The notes beneath the pieces are model-generated. The model did not search any database. It had not been told where the DNA came from and saw only the letters and a program-made list of their open reading frames with translations. A stretch of 64,000 bases of DNA from Xylanibacter muris (lineage in GTDB: Bacteria; Bacteroidota; Bacteroidia; Bacteroidales; Bacteroidaceae): contig NZ_JABKKF010000012.1 in assembly GCF_013166605.1 (NCBI RefSeq), positions 28,805-92,804 on the forward strand, written 5' to 3'. A program made the position numbers and the translations under genes. Shown here in pieces: positions 1 through 8,652 of the stretch (its first letter is position 1; each line of letters starts with the position of its first letter).

Positions 1-1221
1 GTCAACGGGAAGGATTCACTCGATCTTCCCTCGATGGGCATATACGGGCGCAGGCGCTACTACTATTATGTAAGGAACGGCATAGGCAAGATCTCCGGTG
101 AAGACGAGAAGGTTTACCGTGTATCGGAGAAGCCTGACAGCGTGGCCTATAACAATCTGACAGAGTATAGTGAATGGATGGACGGTGCCACGCTCAAGTT
201 CCACCGCAGTGACTGGGGGTGTTGCCACGATATACTGGCGGAGTACGATGGCATATTGGGTCGCCATCACGAGGCTTTCTTCCCGACGCTTCTGTTCGTA
301 CAGCCCAAGGCTGAAACAGAGAAGACCCGTTCGCTGGCCGGCTCTGCCTACATCGACTTCCCTGTGGATCAAACGGTAATCTATCCAGACTACCACAACA
401 ACACGGCGGAATTGGGCAAGATTGAGGGAACAATAGACTCCGTGCGTAACGACGCGGACGTGACCATCACTTCTGTATGGCTGAAAGGTTACGCATCACC
501 GGAGAGTCCCTACAAGCACAATACCGACCTTGCCATCGGGCGTACCGCAGCCCTTAAGGCACATATCAGGCAGCTGTTCCATTTTGCCGACGGCATCATC
601 GCCACCGACTACGAGCCGGAGAATTGGGAAGGGTTGCGCCAGTATGTAGAGAAGTCGAACATCGATCACCGGGAGGAGATTCTGGGTATGATAGACAGCG
701 ACATGGAGCCTGATGCCAAGGAGGCGAAAATCAAGCGCACCTATCCCAAGGAGTACCGCTTCCTGCTGCAGCACTGTTATCCGTACCTGCGCCGCACCGA
801 CTACCGCATAGAATACAACATCCGCATCTTCAACGATGTGGAGGAGATAAGGAGAATGATGGCAGAGCATCCGCAAAAGCTGAGCCAGAATGAGTTTTAC
901 TTGGTGGCGCAGGACTATGAGCCGGGCACGGCGGAGTTTACCGACGTGTTTGAGACCGCTGTGCGAATCTTCCCGAATGACAGCATTGCCAACCTGAATG
1001 CCGCCAATGCCGCCATACGGAGGGACGATTATGCCCGTGCGGAGCGATATCTGGAGAAGGCCGGTGGCACTCCCGAAGCCGTATATGCCCGTGCTGCCCT
1101 TGCCATACGCAAGGAGGATTATGAAACGGCGCGTCGATATCTTGAGACAGCGAGGGACATGGGGCTTGAACAGGCTGCTGCCACACTGAATGAATTGAAT
1201 GAAAGACGAAAGAAACAATAA
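1..1221 (+). CDS. DUF3868-family, OmpA-like fimbrial accessory protein (5' truncated by window edge)
   Basis: The reading frame is open from base 1, so the ATG at 34 is internal and the true start lies outside the window. The visible part matches the C-terminal two thirds of DUF3868 proteins, which sit next to Mfa/Fim-type fimbrillin genes in Bacteroidales. A segment beginning SAYIDFPVDQTVIYPDY and continuing through KGYASPESPYKHN resembles an OmpA-like fold. The last ~120 residues are rich in Ala/Glu/Arg with TPR-like spacing (NLNAANAAIRRDDYARAERY, then a second similar unit). It lies 30 bp upstream of the major fimbrillin gene in the same direction, so it is probably the first visible gene of the fimbrial operon. 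An envelope role in anchoring or assembly is inferred from context; no catalytic motif is visible. Confidence 0.75.
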   Translation, partial: VNGKDSLDLPSMGIYGRRRYYYYVRNGIGKISGEDEKVYRVSEKPDSVAYNNLTEYSEWMDGATLKFHRSDWGCCHDILAEYDGILGRHHEAFFPTLLFVQPKAETEKTRSLAGSAYIDFPVDQTVIYPDYHNNTAELGKIEGTIDSVRNDADVTITSVWLKGYASPESPYKHNTDLAIGRTAALKAHIRQLFHFADGIIATDYEPENWEGLRQYVEKSNIDHREEILGMIDSDMEPDAKEAKIKRTYPKEYRFLLQHCYPYLRRTDYRIEYNIRIFNDVEEIRRMMAEHPQKLSQNEFYLVAQDYEPGTAEFTDVFETAVRIFPNDSIANLNAANAAIRRDDYARAERYLEKAGGTPEAVYARAALAIRKEDYETARRYLETARDMGLEQAAATLNELNERRKKQ

Positions 1222-1251
1222 ACTTAGTAATAACTTTTAATTTTTAACGAC

Positions 1252-2973
1252 ATGAGAATCAGATCTCTATTTTTTTCAATGTTCGCCGGTCTGGTGCTCG
1301 CCGGCTGTTCCAGCGAGGAAGACATCACTTCCGGCAACAACGGCGGTGAGTCAGGCGAGCCTCAGTTCCTGACGATAAACCTCGTGACCAACTCGACCGG
1401 CTCCCCCCTGGCAGCCAAGGCCAAGGCACCTGGTGACGACAACGCCACATTCGAGGAGGGCCTTGAGCCCGAGAACAAGGTGACAAAGGTGCGTTTCTAT
1501 TTCTTCGACGCAAGCGGCAACGCCGCGCACGTGAGAAATGAGGGCGGCCAGTTCAAGAACTATCTGGAGTGGACAGACGTCTTAGAGGAGAACAATCAAA
1601 TGCCCAACGTGGAAAAAATCCTCAGCGCCACTCTTATTATCCAGTCTCCCAAGGGTGATGCGGCACCGGCGCAAGTCGTAGCGGTTGTCAACCCCACAGT
1701 TAATCCAAACGAGGAACGCTCCCTTACAAGTCTGGCCACTGTGGCGTACGACTACCAGGCATACACCGAAAGCGGCAGCTTTGTGATGAGCAACTCCGCC
1801 TATGCTGATAATGGTGCGGAGAAAATGGCTGTCAGCGTAGTAGGCAAGATCCACAAGACCTCGGGTGAGGCGTTGAACGACCCTGTGGAGATTTACGTTG
1901 AGCGTACAATAGCCAAAGTACGCCTTAACAGCTCGCTCACTCCTATAGAAGGCAAGACCAACATTTTCAAGACTTCCGAAGACGGTTCTCAGAAAGTGAC
2001 GGTCGGTGGGACAGAAACGGAAATCTACGTCAAGTTCCTGGGCTGGAACACCACTGCTGTTTCCAACAAGTCACGTCTCGTAAAGGATATCAATCCCTCA
2101 TGGCCCGGCAATTTGTTAGGAACCACACCATGGAACTGGGCGGAGAACTTCCGTTCTTTCTGGGCTGTCAATGCGAGCGGTGTCACATACCGGTATGGCG
2201 CATTTGTTCCTGATCCGGAAAGCAAGCCTATTGACGGCAACCTGTTCCAGGCCCAGGCCAAGACGGCATTCGACAAGTCGCAATGGGTTTATGTAAACGA
2301 GAACGCCACCGATTATGCCAATGCCCAGGAAGGTGCGGCTCCCGGTACTCCGACCAAGGTCATTATCTCGGCACAGCTTGTCGACGCGGATGGCAACGCC
2401 CTCGAGTTTGCCGAGTATGGCTCGACGAGAACGACGATAGAGGGCCTGAAGGAACTGTTCGCCAACAACTGCGGCCTTTACAAGAAGGAAACATTGAATG
2501 GAGCGACAAAATTCACCAAGATCAAGCCGGAAGAGCTGACTGTCAAAACCGCTACCGCAGTCGGTGAGGCAGGTAAAGACGTGGCAGGACGTTACAAGGC
2601 ATACGTACAGCTGGCGGAAGACGAAGACAAGGACGGCAAATGGTATGCTTCCAACAATGAGGACGCAGCTCCTATTACTGCTGCCACAGCCAATAAACAG
2701 TTGAAAGGTCTCGGCTCTGCCAAGGTATGGAAAGACGGTTATACCTATTACTATTTCGATATCAGTCACTTCGGTAATAAGAAAGGTGTTGTACGTAACC
2801 ACATTTATGACGCTAATATCACTAATTTGACAGGTCTTGGTACACCGGTCTACGATCCGGAAGAAATCATCTATCCTGAGAAACCGAAAGACGATAACGA
2901 TACTTTCATCGCGGCTCAAATCAAAATCCTCTCCTGGCGTGTGGTAAACAGCGATGTAACACTCGATTGGTAA
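1252..2973 (+). CDS. Mfa1-type major fimbrillin lipoprotein
   Basis: This is a 573-residue precursor with a lipoprotein signal (lipobox LAGC, Cys19), followed by an acidic, Ser/Gly-rich linker. Fimbrillins of the Bacteroidales type V pili are exported as lipoproteins, cleaved by an Arg-specific protease and polymerised by donor-strand exchange through a C-terminal strand. The C-terminal end IKILSWRVVNSDVTLDW is the typical final strand of the Mfa1-like family. The mid-region motif VEIYVERTIAKVRLNSS is also characteristic of fimbrillin-like proteins. The position between a DUF3868 gene and a Mfa2-type gene supports major-subunit identity. A terminator-like hairpin follows it at 3050-3087 and could set subunit stoichiometry. 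Family assignment is strong; the exact protease site is not evident. Confidence 0.88.
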   Translation: MRIRSLFFSMFAGLVLAGCSSEEDITSGNNGGESGEPQFLTINLVTNSTGSPLAAKAKAPGDDNATFEEGLEPENKVTKVRFYFFDASGNAAHVRNEGGQFKNYLEWTDVLEENNQMPNVEKILSATLIIQSPKGDAAPAQVVAVVNPTVNPNEERSLTSLATVAYDYQAYTESGSFVMSNSAYADNGAEKMAVSVVGKIHKTSGEALNDPVEIYVERTIAKVRLNSSLTPIEGKTNIFKTSEDGSQKVTVGGTETEIYVKFLGWNTTAVSNKSRLVKDINPSWPGNLLGTTPWNWAENFRSFWAVNASGVTYRYGAFVPDPESKPIDGNLFQAQAKTAFDKSQWVYVNENATDYANAQEGAAPGTPTKVIISAQLVDADGNALEFAEYGSTRTTIEGLKELFANNCGLYKKETLNGATKFTKIKPEELTVKTATAVGEAGKDVAGRYKAYVQLAEDEDKDGKWYASNNEDAAPITAATANKQLKGLGSAKVWKDGYTYYYFDISHFGNKKGVVRNHIYDANITNLTGLGTPVYDPEEIIYPEKPKDDNDTFIAAQIKILSWRVVNSDVTLDW

Positions 2974-3049
2974 AAAATATAAATATAAGCGTGACGTCCA
3001 CGTATTCGGGCGATATACGGACTTTATTAAAACCCCAATAAAATCATCG

Positions 3050-3087
3050 GACGGGGAGAGAAACCCCGAAGGAATTCTCTCCCCGTC
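3050..3087 (+). terminator. Hairpin after the major fimbrillin gene (terminator or attenuator)
   Basis: An 11-bp perfect GC-rich stem, GACGGGGAGAG (3050-3060) with CTCTCCCCGTC (3077-3087), is followed by TTTAAAT. It lies 77 bp after the fimbrillin stop and 150 bp before the next gene of the same operon. It could end most transcripts after the major subunit and let a minority read through into the accessory genes. The T tract is short, so efficiency is uncertain. Confidence 0.6.
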
Positions 3088-3240
3088 TTTAAATACTATA
3101 CAGAAAAGCACTTCCGCACCGGTGTAAAGAGAGGTGTGCGACTATGGAGTCCTTTAAGGAGGCGCTCCCACTTGTTAAGGAAATTCTTTGCGGATCATAT
3201 CCCGCACGACATATATAAAACAAATAGGATTAAAAACGGC

Positions 3241-4314
3241 ATGAAAATAATAAAAACTTATATAAAGAGAAATGCATTGCATGCATTGATGACGGTGATG
3301 GCGGTACTGCCGTTGGTCGCTTTTATGTCATGTGACAGTATCGTCTATGACTACGAAGGTGACTGTTCCGTAACCTACCGCCTCAAGTTCCGCTACGACA
3401 AGAATCTGAAATGGGCGGACGCTTTCGCCAATGAGGTCTCGTCGGTTCATGTATATGCCTTTGACCAATCTGGCGTGCTGGTATGGCAGTGCGAGGAACA
3501 GATTGCCCCGGCTACCGCAGAGGACTATTCGATGTCGCTTGACTTGCCGGCCGGCGACTATCGGCTGCTTGCCTGGTGCGGCCTACGGAACGATGGCAGG
3601 CGTGAAGAGTCTTTCTCTGTGCCCGAAGCCCGCGTTGGTGAGACCCGAATGGAGGAATTGCGGTGTATGCTCAACCGCAAGCATGACGAGACAGGGGCCT
3701 ACAGCAAAGATAGGCTGTACCGTCTCTTCCACGGCACTCTGGATGTGTCACTGCCCACAAACAACGACGGAGGCAGCTACGAATATACCATGTCTTTGAC
3801 AAAGAACACCAATCATATCCGCGTCATCCTGCAACACTTGTCGGAACAGGATGTAAATAAGGCAGACTTCACTTTCCGTATTGATGACGAGAACGGACTT
3901 ATGGCACACGACAACGAATTGATGGCAGACGAGAACATCAACTACCGCCCTTGGGATATACAGAATGTCGAGGCAGGCATTGGCAAGGACGCAAACCGTG
4001 CTGTCAGCAATGTGAAAGGACTTGTTGCCGACTTCACCGTAGGTCGCCTGATAGAAACACATAACGAGAAAATGATACTCTCAGTCACCACCAAAGAAGG
4101 CAGGACGGTGGCCAGGATCCCTGTGATAGACTACGCTTTGATGGGAAAAGAGTATTACGAGAATGAATACCATTATCCGATGGACGAACGGGAGTTCCTC
4201 GACCGTTTGGACGAATGTGTGATGACCCTCTTTCTCGACGAGAATCACGAATGGGTGAGCTCCGTTATTCAGATTCTATCATGGCGTGTGGTGCTGAGTA
4301 ATGTTGAAGTCTAA
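3241..4314 (+). CDS. FimB/Mfa2-family fimbrial anchor lipoprotein
   Basis: This 357-residue lipoprotein has its lipobox Cys at residue 31 (FMSC). The mature N-terminus runs DSIVYDYEGDCSVTYRLKF, the signature of the FimB/Mfa2 family, and is followed by WADAFANEVSSVHVYAFD. Mfa2 anchors the fimbrial shaft in the outer membrane and limits its length. The C-terminus IQILSWRVVLSNVEV resembles the major subunit's final strand. An upstream in-frame ATG at 3136 would add 35 residues lacking signal-peptide character, so the start at 3241 was chosen. The next gene starts 25 bp downstream. The family call is confident; the anchoring role follows from the family. Confidence 0.88.
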   Translation: MKIIKTYIKRNALHALMTVMAVLPLVAFMSCDSIVYDYEGDCSVTYRLKFRYDKNLKWADAFANEVSSVHVYAFDQSGVLVWQCEEQIAPATAEDYSMSLDLPAGDYRLLAWCGLRNDGRREESFSVPEARVGETRMEELRCMLNRKHDETGAYSKDRLYRLFHGTLDVSLPTNNDGGSYEYTMSLTKNTNHIRVILQHLSEQDVNKADFTFRIDDENGLMAHDNELMADENINYRPWDIQNVEAGIGKDANRAVSNVKGLVADFTVGRLIETHNEKMILSVTTKEGRTVARIPVIDYALMGKEYYENEYHYPMDEREFLDRLDECVMTLFLDENHEWVSSVIQILSWRVVLSNVEV

Positions 4315-4339
4315 ATGATAAGGAAGAAGGATTGGACTG

Positions 4340-5524
4340 ATGAAACCGAGCGTTATACATAGTATTTCTGTCTGTCTGTCGGCATTTGCACTGGCTTTTA
4401 TGGTGGCGTGCGGCAGTCGGGAGGAACCCTTGTCCGATGACACTGCGGGAGCTACCCTATATTTGAATATAGAGCCTGTGGGACTGACGAGGGCAGGAAC
4501 GGCAACGCTTCCCGATAATGAGAAAATGAACAACGTGCGCGTCATAATACTGCATCCTGACGGGACTGTTGAGCACAACAAGTTCTATTCTTTGGACGGG
4601 GCGCAAGCACAGAAATACATATTACTCAAAGTAAGACCCGATGAGAGGAAAAAGGTATTCCTCTTCGCCAATGAGGAAAGTGTGTCTAAAGCGGAAGGCG
4701 TGACAGTTGCGGATGGAAGCGGTACGCTGTCCGCATTTTTAGACAGTTATGGCGAGGGCTCGTCCGATTTCGAAGAAGCCGTGAACAGTCTGTATTTTGC
4801 TCCTGACTATACAGGAGGAAAGAACATCCCTATGTCCTCGGTTTACGAGATAGACATCCCTGAAAAAGGAGTCGTTGAGGAAACTGTCTACGTGGTGCGT
4901 GTCGCAACAAAGTTCACCGTGAACTTCTTTAACTGGCGCGGAGAAGAAGTGTGCGTGAGGAATTTCACTATAGCGAGCCATGCCGACAGGAACTTCCTTA
5001 TGGCGCATGTCAATGACAGTGAGCAGAACCGACGGCTTTTCAACGGGAAATCATGGATAAACTGGCTGAAGGAGGTTTCCGATGCTTCATCGGAGAACGA
5101 TGATTATGCCACGACGGAAGCCGCCGGTTGGTTGAAAGATTACGAACTGCCGCCGCAAGCGGATATGACAATCACCTATACCCACGGGACTGTTACCGTT
5201 GGAAAACCGACAGTGGATATATATAACCCGAGTAATTCAAAACCGGGTGTGGCGAAGAACATTCCCGTTTTCTACCTGCCCGAGAGCAAGAACCCAAAGG
5301 CGGGAGCCACAGACGGTGAGCAGGAGTATACAATGACAATTGACATAAGCGGAAGAAGTGAACCTTTCGTCTGCAAACTGCCCGATTTGAAGGCTCTTTT
5401 CCGCAATACCCATGTCGTGGTGAACATAACACTGTATAATAGTATGGAAATCGAAGTGGATGTGATTCCATACAGCGAGGTCTCCCTTGATCCGATATTC
5501 GGATTGGATGTTAAAGAACAATAA
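4340..5524 (+). CDS. Fimbrial accessory subunit, fimbrillin-like lipoprotein
   Basis: This 394-residue lipoprotein precursor has lipobox VAC at Cys24. A basic linker with GLTRAGTATLP follows and could contain the Arg cleavage site used in fimbrillin maturation. The middle carries RVATKFTVNFFNWRGEEV, the fimbrillin-like strand pattern. The ending MEIEVDVIPYSEVSLDPIFG differs from the SWRVV type. It sits between the Mfa2-type gene and the large tip-like gene, the place of Mfa3/Mfa4-type accessory subunits in the Porphyromonas mfa operon. Which of those it corresponds to cannot be told from sequence alone. Spacing to the next gene is 11 bp. Confidence 0.75.
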   Translation: MKPSVIHSISVCLSAFALAFMVACGSREEPLSDDTAGATLYLNIEPVGLTRAGTATLPDNEKMNNVRVIILHPDGTVEHNKFYSLDGAQAQKYILLKVRPDERKKVFLFANEESVSKAEGVTVADGSGTLSAFLDSYGEGSSDFEEAVNSLYFAPDYTGGKNIPMSSVYEIDIPEKGVVEETVYVVRVATKFTVNFFNWRGEEVCVRNFTIASHADRNFLMAHVNDSEQNRRLFNGKSWINWLKEVSDASSENDDYATTEAAGWLKDYELPPQADMTITYTHGTVTVGKPTVDIYNPSNSKPGVAKNIPVFYLPESKNPKAGATDGEQEYTMTIDISGRSEPFVCKLPDLKALFRNTHVVVNITLYNSMEIEVDVIPYSEVSLDPIFGLDVKEQ

Positions 5525-5535
5525 ACAAGAAATAT

Positions 5536-8500
5536 ATGAAGAAGAGTTTTCTACAATATATAATTGTTTCTATGATCACCTTTGCAGTTACCGGCTGCCA
5601 AGATGATTTTATGACGGAAGAAACTATAGGCGAAGGCAAGGCAAGTATATCCGCCACGTTGGACTTCAAGCCTATGTCCTCGGCTCTGACCCGTACACGG
5701 GCTGCCGGAGATGTGTTAAATGAGATCAGCAGCCTGCATGTATTGTTGTATGACTACGATACAAAGAGTTTGATAAATAGGTGGAAGATAGAGGGATATT
5801 CCGTGTCCGATGAAAAACGTGATGATGAGAATGCGGAAAACGGGCACAGTGCGGAAACAAGTACCAAACGCGCCACTTTCAAGCTGCCGGAAAGAATAGA
5901 CTTTGGCAAATATTACATGTATGCCGTGGCGAATATCCCCGATTTGCTTACAGCCCCGGTGTATTCAGAAGCCATAAAGACAGTGGAAGGTCTCAAGAAT
6001 ATTCCCCTTGTATGGGATTCCGAGAACGTGGCAGCCAATGGCCAAATGATAGGCTGTTTAATGACGAGAGCTACAACCCTGCCGATAGACAACGAGCCTC
6101 TTGTATTGAATGAGAACAGCCCGAAACTCCACGCGTGGCTGCGCCGTGCGGCTTCCAAAGTGACTGTGGCATTTGATGGTTCGGGGTTGGCGGATGGCGT
6201 TTCTATTTATTTCAAGGCCCTGCGCATAAAGAGCATACCCGTATCATGCAAGCTCGGCACGGAAAATACCGTCGAGAGCAATGAGAATCTTATTCCGACA
6301 GGAGAAGAGGTGGTGTACAGCGAATCCGCAAATTTCGATACGAACTATCCCGCGCTGATTACAAAGAATCAGCCTTACTACCCGAGAGAACTGAAACAGG
6401 GTGAGGACGGAACCGTGTCATGGGTGATGGCTGCTGATGCCCATTCCGAAACCAATCCCAATTCACTCTTCTTTTACGAGAATATGCAAGGAGAGGGGCC
6501 AGACAAATCAGCGGCAGCCGATGAAAACAAGGACGGCCTTCTGGACACACCGTATGTTAAAGGAAAGGAGTGTGGCACTTACATTGAGGTGGATGCCTAC
6601 TACGAATCGACAAATCCCCAACGGCCAGGCATCAGCAACATCACCTATCGTTTCATGCTGGGGCAGAATGTTTCAACCGATTATAACGCTAAACGCAACT
6701 GCCACTACAAACTGACATTGCATTTCAGGGGATTCGCCGATGAACCCGACTGGCGCATCGACTATGTTACGAAATTCGGAGTCTCTCAGCCCTATAATGT
6801 CAATTATCAAGGTAAATATTTCTTGCCAGATAATGTAACTGACAACCAAGGGAATAATTTTTATGAAAATAATACTATCAAAGTCTCCAGCTACCGCTAT
6901 GATACCGAAGATGTCTGGGGCAAACGCGAATTGCTTGACTATACCATTGAATACAAGGATTCTGTTGACGAAGATTTCCCGAACGGAGAATTTTCCAAGA
7001 AGGTTCCGGCATGGCTTTCCGGAGAGTTGGAAGACGTTACGGATCAATATCCCAATGATAAGGCTCAAGGCTTGAGAATACTTAAGATTAACTATAAAAA
7101 CGACTATAAGGAGGTAAATATCAATAGTCTTCTTAAAAGTAGGACCAACACAGGCATTACCGATTTAGCCGCCAATGGCACGGCTAATTGCTATATAGTA
7201 GATGCCAAGGGCACCTATACACTACCCCTTGTCTATGGCAACGCTGTTGGCAAGGACGGTAATATCGTCTCATCTTCCTATACAGGGTTTTCAGGAGATG
7301 ATAGAGTGTTACAGACATTCAGGAACTATAAGAATGAGGATATAAAGAGCCCTTACATTTTAGACGATGTCGGTCGCACCGGAATAACCGTCGGTATTGT
7401 CTGGCAGGATTCGGAAAACCTCATCAGTAGTATTTCCTACGAAACTTCAGTTTACGGAGGAAAGGGTGGACTTAAATTCTCCATCGGTGATAATATAGCT
7501 CAGGGCAACGCCGTGATTGCCGTCAAAAAGGATGGCGTTATTATATGGAGCTGGCATATTTGGGTAACAAGCAAAGAACTCACCGACCGGATATGGACTA
7601 TCAAAAACTATTGGTTTAATAAAAGATATGACGTGATGCCTGTCAATTTGGGATGGTGCTCCCTCCCTGAAGAAAACGTCAGATATTATGATCGTCATAA
7701 GTGTCATGTCAGGTTCCGACAGATATTGTCGAGAAATGCTGACGGAACTCCCAATTACGGTTCGGAACAGATTGTGACAATCCTTCAGGAACCTCACATC
7801 GCCTTGCCACGCGGCAATAACACTTACTATCAGTGGGGACGTAAAGACCCCTTGGTCGGTACGGATGCCAGCTGGGCGAATAAACCATGGTGGTGTACTA
7901 ACGGCACATCGCTGGTCTACAGAACGACACAGCCTGATTTCCTGAATCCGTCGCTCTTTAAGACTATCAAAGAAAATGGCAAGGATAAAATCATTGATAA
8001 TCCAGAGGGTATTAATCCTAATGACAGACTTACCTCAAAGGAATCGCTACATCGTATGATACAGAATCCTCATAAGTTGAATAACCCTCGTCGTATAGAT
8101 TTCTATATCGGCGATAAACAAACGGATACAAACGGCAATGAAATACTGGTCAATGGCAAAGAAGGATTTATTAATGACGAGATTCACTCTAACCTCTGGC
8201 TGGATGACAAGAAGACCGTCTATGACCCTTGTCCTCCCGGATATAAGGTGGCTCCTTTATCGGCTTTTACTGCATTTACAGTTACCGATGGGGCTACCAA
8301 AGACAGTCATTTGCATGGATATAACGTATCTAAGGATAATATGCTTGCTGAATACAGAGATGGCAACATGGAATTCTATGTCGACGGTAAAAGAAAATTG
8401 ATATCCGTTACCTTTCCGCTGTCAGGCTACCGTGACTATGATGCCGGTGAAGTTTATTATGTAGGAAAGCATTTGTATGTATGGCAAGCACATAACTATA

Positions 8501-8640
8501 TTAATGGAGACCTGTATTACGCAAATAACAACTCAAATTTCTTTAAGGCGCATTGGGAAAACAATGGATATATCGGCGTGAATATATGGGAGTTTTTCTT
8601 TGCCACGGATGCATGTTCGGTACGCCCTATTAAGGAATAG
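5536..8640 (+). CDS. Large fimbrial tip-like lipoprotein with DUF4906-like and paralogous C-terminal domain
   Basis: This 1034-residue lipoprotein has its lipobox Cys at residue 21 (VTGC). The N-terminal third has fimbrillin-like strands (LPERIDFGKYYMYAVANIP, LRRAASKVTVAFD) as seen in DUF4906 proteins. The C-terminal quarter carries NTYYQWGRKDPLVG, VYDPCPPGYKVAP and the final SVRPIKE. That combination is typical of the Fibrobacter-type major paralogous domain found at the tips or C-termini of large Bacteroidales surface proteins. Size, order in the operon and domain content suggest the tip adhesin. The ligand is unknown. It is followed after only 12 bp by the multi-HTH gene. Confidence 0.75.
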   Translation: MKKSFLQYIIVSMITFAVTGCQDDFMTEETIGEGKASISATLDFKPMSSALTRTRAAGDVLNEISSLHVLLYDYDTKSLINRWKIEGYSVSDEKRDDENAENGHSAETSTKRATFKLPERIDFGKYYMYAVANIPDLLTAPVYSEAIKTVEGLKNIPLVWDSENVAANGQMIGCLMTRATTLPIDNEPLVLNENSPKLHAWLRRAASKVTVAFDGSGLADGVSIYFKALRIKSIPVSCKLGTENTVESNENLIPTGEEVVYSESANFDTNYPALITKNQPYYPRELKQGEDGTVSWVMAADAHSETNPNSLFFYENMQGEGPDKSAAADENKDGLLDTPYVKGKECGTYIEVDAYYESTNPQRPGISNITYRFMLGQNVSTDYNAKRNCHYKLTLHFRGFADEPDWRIDYVTKFGVSQPYNVNYQGKYFLPDNVTDNQGNNFYENNTIKVSSYRYDTEDVWGKRELLDYTIEYKDSVDEDFPNGEFSKKVPAWLSGELEDVTDQYPNDKAQGLRILKINYKNDYKEVNINSLLKSRTNTGITDLAANGTANCYIVDAKGTYTLPLVYGNAVGKDGNIVSSSYTGFSGDDRVLQTFRNYKNEDIKSPYILDDVGRTGITVGIVWQDSENLISSISYETSVYGGKGGLKFSIGDNIAQGNAVIAVKKDGVIIWSWHIWVTSKELTDRIWTIKNYWFNKRYDVMPVNLGWCSLPEENVRYYDRHKCHVRFRQILSRNADGTPNYGSEQIVTILQEPHIALPRGNNTYYQWGRKDPLVGTDASWANKPWWCTNGTSLVYRTTQPDFLNPSLFKTIKENGKDKIIDNPEGINPNDRLTSKESLHRMIQNPHKLNNPRRIDFYIGDKQTDTNGNEILVNGKEGFINDEIHSNLWLDDKKTVYDPCPPGYKVAPLSAFTAFTVTDGATKDSHLHGYNVSKDNMLAEYRDGNMEFYVDGKRKLISVTFPLSGYRDYDAGEVYYVGKHLYVWQAHNYINGDLYYANNNSNFFKAHWENNGYIGVNIWEFFFATDACSVRPIKE

Positions 8641-8652
8641 TCCTGACAATCG

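Noticed and set aside
496..1218. 240-codon minus-strand frame opposite the DUF3868-family gene
   Set aside because: It lies entirely within a conserved gene; low-complexity hydrophobic translation typical of an antisense shadow.
2116..3111. 331-codon minus-strand frame antisense to the fimbrillin gene
   Set aside because: It overlaps a well-supported fimbrillin and the hairpin region, and the translation shows no recognisable family.
3136..3240. N-terminal extension of the Mfa2-type gene from an upstream ATG
   Set aside because: The added 35 residues are basic and lack signal-peptide character. The lipoprotein signal begins at 3241.
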